Part shown: positions 58,768 to 64,000 of the stretch, piece after piece
Position numbering within the stretch: position 1 is the first letter of the stretch
Layout: every line of letters starts with the position of its first letter
NCBI RefSeq assembly: GCF_017301735.1
Contig: NZ_CP071090.1
Location: forward strand, 12,693,001 to 12,757,000
Length of the DNA stretch: 64,000 nucleotides
From: Pyxidicoccus parkwaysis
Lineage (GTDB): Bacteria > Myxococcota > Myxococcia > Myxococcales > Myxococcaceae
Direction: 5' to 3'
Program-made: the position numbers and the translations under genes
Notes under the pieces: model-generated
Told to the model about the DNA's origin: nothing
Databases searched by the model: none
What the model saw: only the letters and a program-made list of their open reading frames with translations

Positions 58768-60494
58768 AGCGCCGAACAGGTTAGAGGCACCTCAGGCCGC
58801 AAGACGCCGCTGCTCGTCGATGCGGCGATGGATGGTCTCCAGGTTCTGGAGCGCACAGAGCCTGCGAAGGTCGAAGGTGTTCTTCCGGGTGCCGCGGTAG
58901 CGAGCCCGCGAGCCCTGGCGCTGGCTGAGGTGGGCGAGCTGGTGCTCGACGGGCACCCGCTCGCGCAGCTTCGCCCGTCCCGAGCGCGTGCCTTGCAGCC
59001 TTCGCAGTCGCTTCTGCAGGCCCTCGTCCTCGCCCAGCCGGACGCTCCTGCCGCGTCCGGAGGCCGCGTGCGTGCATTGGGCGCGCAGCGCGCACGCCCC
59101 GCACACCTCCGGGTCGAACTGCACCACGTGCCCGGGCTCGAAGGCCTCCACCTGACCGGCCGGGCAGGTAATGGTGCCCGCCTTCACGTCCACCGCGAAG
59201 TCCTTCTTGCCATACAGGCCCGGCCTGGCACCGCGCCCGGGCCATGGCTTGCACACCACCTCTCCACCGGCCTGCTTCACCTCCTCGGTCAGCTCGCTGT
59301 TCACGTATGCCCTATCAATGAACACCGCGTCCGGCTCCAGGCCCAGCCGCCGCAAGTCTTTCTTCAGCTCCGGGGTGGCCTCCTCTTCGGGTCGGTTGGC
59401 GGGCGTCACCGTACACGCCAGCACCAGCTCCGCATCCAGATGCGTGCCGATGTGCTGCTTGTAGCCATTGAAACGCTTGCTCTTGCTTTTACGCCCATGC
59501 CGCATCTCTTCGTCTTCGATTGAGATGCGTCTGTCGGGGGCAACGCCCTGGCGCAGGCGCACCCCACCTGCTTCCACCGGCTCCAAGTCCTGCGCCTTCA
59601 CCTGTCCGAGCGCCTCGATGTAGCGGCGCAGCGGCGCCTCTTCGGCCCCGTCCACGTGCCGCGCCACCCATGCCGCCAGCCGGTCCACCTGCCGTACCAG
59701 ACGATTCAATGCGTCCTGCTTCTCGTCGGCATCGCTCCAGTCGATGTCCAGCGCCGCCTTCACGCTGGTACCCAGCAGCACCGGCGCCCGAGCCTGGCGG
59801 CAGACTTCCTCCACGTCCGTGCCCAGCAGACGGGCGGCGCCCTCGGCGAGCTTCTTCCCCGCGTGGCCGAGCAGGTTGAAGGTGTCTTCAACCCGCCCGG
59901 CTCCCTCTAAAGGGCGGCTGTCCACCGCCAATCGCAGCGTCGCCGGCAGCTTCTTCCAGTCGAAGGCCTTCGTCTTCTTGGCCACCTCCACCGTGCGCTC
60001 CAGCAGGCGCCGGTCCATGTCGTGGTGGATGAGTCGCTCGCGGAACTGCTGCAAGCCTCCCTGCGAGAAGGCGGGTGCGTCATCGTCGGGCACCAGCGTG
60101 CCCAGCACCACACGCCAGCACCGGTCCGTGGCCGACAGCCGGACGGCCTCCGCATCGGAGACTTGCAGGTAGCCTTGCAGCAGCAGCGCCATGCACAGCA
60201 GGGCCGGGGGCTGGGGAGCCTCGCCCTGGCCCGTCTGCCGGTACATGCCCTCCAATTCCGCCTGGAAGGCCTCGTCGAACAACTCATGGCGATGCCGTCG
60301 CAGGAAGACCAGGAGCCTGCGGCTCTTGCCCGCCAGCTTCAGCAGCCGCTCTTCCCTCTCGCTACACGCGACCTCGGGCGTCCATCGGTCCATGCTCGCT
60401 CCTGCCGTCTCCATGGACCTACCTGCTCACTCCTGGCGCTGGCGTCGATCCCCCTGGGCCTTGCCTGCTCCCTCGCCGTAACCTGATCGACGTT
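58768..60494 (-). mobile_element. IS1182-family insertion sequence
   Basis: A 1727-base element bounded by imperfect inverted repeats: left AGCGCCGAACAGGTTA (58768-58783); right end reads AACGTCGATCAGGTTA on the opposite strand (13 of 16 match). It is flanked by CTAG on both sides. It carries one intact transposase gene filling nearly the whole element. It lies between two minus-strand genes that would otherwise be about 20 bases apart. Confidence 0.85.
58792..60414 (-). CDS. IS1182-family transposase
   Basis: A 540-aa DDE transposase, full length for the family and without frameshift. The N-terminal domain has FDEAFQAELEGMYRQTGQGE. The catalytic region includes LRLAVDSRPLEGAG (Asp) near residue 160, FNGYKQHIGTHLDAELVLAC near 300, and AVFIDRAYVNSELTEE (second Asp) near 365. 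RVPVEHQLAHLSQRQGSRAR and YRGTRKNTFDLRRLCALQN near 490-530 hold the Glu region. ATG 60414 or 60393 may start translation. Its lack of decay suggests recent arrival. Confidence 0.93.
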   Translation of the reverse strand: METAGASMDRWTPEVACSEREERLLKLAGKSRRLLVFLRRHRHELFDEAFQAELEGMYRQTGQGEAPQPPALLCMALLLQGYLQVSDAEAVRLSATDRCWRVVLGTLVPDDDAPAFSQGGLQQFRERLIHHDMDRRLLERTVEVAKKTKAFDWKKLPATLRLAVDSRPLEGAGRVEDTFNLLGHAGKKLAEGAARLLGTDVEEVCRQARAPVLLGTSVKAALDIDWSDADEKQDALNRLVRQVDRLAAWVARHVDGAEEAPLRRYIEALGQVKAQDLEPVEAGGVRLRQGVAPDRRISIEDEEMRHGRKSKSKRFNGYKQHIGTHLDAELVLACTVTPANRPEEEATPELKKDLRRLGLEPDAVFIDRAYVNSELTEEVKQAGGEVVCKPWPGRGARPGLYGKKDFAVDVKAGTITCPAGQVEAFEPGHVVQFDPEVCGACALRAQCTHAASGRGRSVRLGEDEGLQKRLRRLQGTRSGRAKLRERVPVEHQLAHLSQRQGSRARYRGTRKNTFDLRRLCALQNLETIHRRIDEQRRLAA

Positions 60495-60498
60495 CTAG
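60495..60498. repeat. IS target-site duplication, right (CTAG)
   Basis: CTAG just outside the right inverted repeat; the first three bases are the complement of the TAG stop of the 60495-60854 gene, so duplication of the target preserved that stop. Confidence 0.6.
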
Positions 60499-60854
60499 CG
60501 ACGCGTCAGCCGGCAGGTGGAGGAGGTGAAGCCCGACTGGCCCTGCGTCATCTCGAAGAAGTAGAGCCCGGGCTTGTTCATGGCGAGCAGGGCCATGCGG
60601 TCACACCGCGACACGAGTGTGGATGGGTCGGTGGAGCCCGTCGTGAAATAGAAGACCAGGGTGCGTTGGGCGCTCTCCCCGCGGAGAAGGCCGGTGACCT
60701 CGACCCGGTTCGTGTTGAGGACGGCGTAGCCGTCCACCGTCTCGAAGACGTAGGGAACGTCGAACCGGGGCGTCTCCGCCGCCAGCGCGGTGGGGGCCAG
60801 CCCCAGGCAGACGGACAGCAGTGCGGCGGTACGCAGGGAGCGGTTCATCAACAT
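60495..60854 (-). CDS. Small exported protein
   Basis: A 119-aa protein with a signal peptide (SLRTAALLSVCLGLAPTALA, cleavage after ALA). The mature part (RFDVPYVFETVDGYAVLNTN; TLVFYFTTGSTDP; GLYFFEMTQG) is beta-rich with two cysteines that may pair. GAGGA lies 8 bases before ATG 60854. Its stop codon TAG lies within the CTAG bordering the IS element. Before insertion it would have been about 20 bases upstream of the MopE-like lipoprotein gene, probably one operon. Confidence 0.72.
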   Translation of the reverse strand: MLMNRSLRTAALLSVCLGLAPTALAAETPRFDVPYVFETVDGYAVLNTNRVEVTGLLRGESAQRTLVFYFTTGSTDPSTLVSRCDRMALLAMNKPGLYFFEMTQGQSGFTSSTCRLTRR

Positions 60855-61031
60855 CGCGGAATTCCTCGGGGGGACGGTCGCCCGGGGTGGGAGGGCGCTG
60901 CCCTCTAAACGGTACGAGCCGATTTTCCTGACCAGATTCCCGGTCAATTCAGCCGTCCTCCCGACGGAAGCCTCCGCTCGGGCCCATGCTGCGCCTTGTC
61001 ATGGCGGGGCCCCTGCAATACGCCTACAGGC

Positions 61032-62438
<1,407 letters not shown>

Positions 62439-62456
62439 GGCGTGCGCCTCGGGACA

Positions 62457-63707
62457 TCAGGACACGATGCGCGTCTTGATGTCCGTCTCCAGCCCGGCGA
62501 TGGCGTCGCACACGGGCTGGGACACGTCCTGGTCCAGGTCCATGACGAGGTAGCCGATGTTGGCGTCCGTGCTGAGCACCTGCGCGTGGATGTTGGCGTT
62601 GAGGTCCGAGACGATGCGGTTGATGTCGCGGAGCACGCCGGGGGTGTTGCGGTGCACGTTGAGGATGCGGTGCGTGCCGGGGATGAGCGGCGCCTCGATG
62701 TTGGGGAAGTTCACCGCGCCCGTCGTGGCGCCAGCCCTGTAGAGCTTGATGAGGCTGGTGGCCACCTCCTTGCCGATGGACGCCTGCGCCTCTTCCGTCG
62801 ACCCGCCGATGTGGGGCGTGAGGACCACGTTGGGCAGCCCCTGCAGCTCGGTGACGAAGCCGTCCGAGTTGCTCTCCGGCTCCTCCGGGTAGACGTCCAC
62901 CGCGGCGCCGCCCAGGTGCTTGGAGCGCAGCGCCTTCGCCAGCGCGGGAATGTCCACCACCGTGCCGCGGCTGGCGTTGATGAGGCACGCGCCCTTCTTC
63001 ATCTTCGCAAGCTGGTCCGCGCCCATCATCATGTGCGTGGACGGCAGCGCCGGCACGTGCAGCGTGACGAAGTCCGACACCGCGAGCAGCTCGTCCAGTG
63101 TGGTGGCCGCCTGCGCGTTGCCCAGCGGCAGCTTCGTCATCACGTCGAAGTACAGCACGCGCATGCCCAGCGACTCGGCCAGCACGCCGAGCTGCGAGCC
63201 GATGTGGCCATAGCCGATGATGCCCAGCGTCTTGCCGCGCACCTCGTGGCTGCCGGTGGCCACCTTGCGCCACTGGCCGGTGTGCACCTCGCGGCTGCGG
63301 TCGAAGAGCTGGCGCGTCAGCACGATGACTTCCGCCACCACCATCTCCGCCACGCTGCGCGTGTTGCTGAACGGCGCGTTGAACACGGGGATGCCGTGGT
63401 TGTTGGCCGCCGTCAGCTCAATCTGGTTGGTGCCGATGCAGAAGGCGCCAATGGCCAGCAGGTGCTCCGCGTGCGTCAGCGCGGCGGCGGGCACCGTCGT
63501 CTTGCTGCGGATGCCCAGGAGGTGCACGCCCTTGAGGCGCTCGGCCAGCTCTTCCGGCTTGAGGGCGGAGGAGGTCCGCTCCACCTGGAAGCCCTCGGCG
63601 GCCAGCATCTCCTCCGCGGACGGGTGGATGTTCTCCAGCAGCAGGGCCCGGAAGGGCCCCGTGTTGGGGATGGGACGCGTCGGCGAGGGGAACCGGGCAG
63701 TGTTCAT
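62457..63707 (-). CDS. serA: D-3-phosphoglycerate dehydrogenase
   Basis: A 416-aa enzyme of the E. coli type, first step of serine synthesis. LGIRSKTTVPAAALTHAEHL and CIGTNQIELTAANNHGIPVF open the substrate domain; GIIGYGHIGSQLGVLAESLG near residue 160 is the NAD Rossmann loop; INASRGTVVD near 245 and VVLTPHIGGSTEEAQ near 300 (catalytic His) follow. The C-terminal ACT domain (residues 345-416: HRNTPGVLRDINRIVSDLNA) senses serine. GAFCIGTNQ is diagnostic of the E. coli class. Confidence 0.95.
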   Translation of the reverse strand: MNTARFPSPTRPIPNTGPFRALLLENIHPSAEEMLAAEGFQVERTSSALKPEELAERLKGVHLLGIRSKTTVPAAALTHAEHLLAIGAFCIGTNQIELTAANNHGIPVFNAPFSNTRSVAEMVVAEVIVLTRQLFDRSREVHTGQWRKVATGSHEVRGKTLGIIGYGHIGSQLGVLAESLGMRVLYFDVMTKLPLGNAQAATTLDELLAVSDFVTLHVPALPSTHMMMGADQLAKMKKGACLINASRGTVVDIPALAKALRSKHLGGAAVDVYPEEPESNSDGFVTELQGLPNVVLTPHIGGSTEEAQASIGKEVATSLIKLYRAGATTGAVNFPNIEAPLIPGTHRILNVHRNTPGVLRDINRIVSDLNANIHAQVLSTDANIGYLVMDLDQDVSQPVCDAIAGLETDIKTRIVS

Positions 63708-63718
63708 GTCGCCTTGCG

Positions 63719-64000
63719 TTAGACCTCGGCTCCAGGGCTGTCAAGCGCGGGGTGAGGGAGCCGCCGGCCGGGTGGCAGGGGGAGGGTGAAGGAGAATGTG
63801 CTGCCGGCGCCGGTACGGCTCTCCACCCAGAGCCGGCCGCCGTGCGCTTCCACGAGCCCCCGGGCGATGTAGAGGCCCAGGCCGCTGCCCTGGCGGGCGG
63901 TGCCTCGGGACTGCCAGTGGCGCTCGAAGAGGCGGGGCTGCTCGTCCTCGGGAATGCCCGGGCCGGTGTCGCGCACCACGACGCGGGCCTCGCCGTCTTC
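63719..64000 (-). CDS. Sensor histidine kinase, C-terminal fragment
   Basis: The last 93 codons of a histidine kinase whose start lies beyond the window. Frame: VVVRDTGPGIPEDEQPRLFE is the G1 box, GSGLGLYIARGLVEAHGGRL is the G2 box, and GSTFSFTLPLPPG ends the HATPase domain. The input domains are not visible. It reads towards serA and ends 11 bases before that gene's start. Confidence 0.9.
   Translation of the reverse strand, partial: EDGEARVVVRDTGPGIPEDEQPRLFERHWQSRGTARQGSGLGLYIARGLVEAHGGRLWVESRTGAGSTFSFTLPLPPGRRLPHPALDSPGAEV

Overview
The window is about 70% G+C, almost fully coding, and rich in type II signal peptides, DUF2381 and vWA proteins, short Cys-containing lipoproteins and DUF1800/DUF1501 pairs. 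Together these point to a myxobacterium (Myxococcales; Myxococcus, Corallococcus or Pyxidicoccus type). This is a judgement from gene content and composition; no rRNA or other marker is present.

Layout. 1-4.3 kb: end of a DUF1800 gene, its DUF1501 partner, an alpha/beta hydrolase, a CBS-pair protein and an SGNH-type lipoprotein. 4.5-9.1 kb: a tightly coupled methionine-salvage operon, mtnB-mtnD-mtnC-mtnP-mtnA, ending in a second class II aldolase. 9.1-16.7 kb: metallophosphoesterase, FHA protein, hydrolases, a bestrophin-like channel, a GNAT enzyme and a small lipoprotein. 16.9-19.6 kb: one conspicuously AT-richer gene for a STAND/NB-ARC NTPase with TPR-like C-terminus, probably horizontally acquired and possibly a defence gene. 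19.7-31 kb: DUF2381 protein, acyl-CoA ligase, 6-phosphofructokinase, amidase, glucosamine-6-phosphate deaminase, vWA protein, lytic transglycosylase, and a TetR regulator divergent from a fatty-acid-hydroxylase-like gene.

32.5-35.4 kb: a lipoprotein toxin with a Tox-REase-5 type C-terminus, an overlapping Imm52-like immunity gene and a zinc-ribbon gene; this resembles the SitA toxins that myxobacteria exchange through the outer membrane. 37.3-48.5 kb: a 12-gene operon for a compact contractile injection system: cap, sheath, tube, proline-rich protein, LysM hub, spike, PAAR-like tip, gp25, baseplate J fused to a beta-propeller, tail protein I and two single-pass membrane proteins. No AAA+ ATPase, classical tape measure or fibre gene is visible, so this may be an unusual membrane-associated variant.

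48.5-60.9 kb: cell-envelope genes (M23 peptidase, propeller protein, L,D-transpeptidase, polytopic membrane protein), a tandem pair of paralogous membrane proteins, a MopE-like repeat lipoprotein, and an IS1182-family element inserted at a CTAG that is also the stop codon of the gene upstream. 61-64 kb: a D-2-hydroxyglutarate/D-lactate dehydrogenase-like flavoprotein convergent with serA, then the end of a histidine kinase.

Two small lipoprotein genes (26.7 and 35.8 kb) are each flanked by a short direct duplication of the 3' region of the neighbouring conserved gene (nagB and a cyclase), about 0.75 kb apart in both cases. This shared pattern may mark a lipoprotein-cassette insertion mechanism. 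No tRNA, rRNA or CRISPR array was seen.
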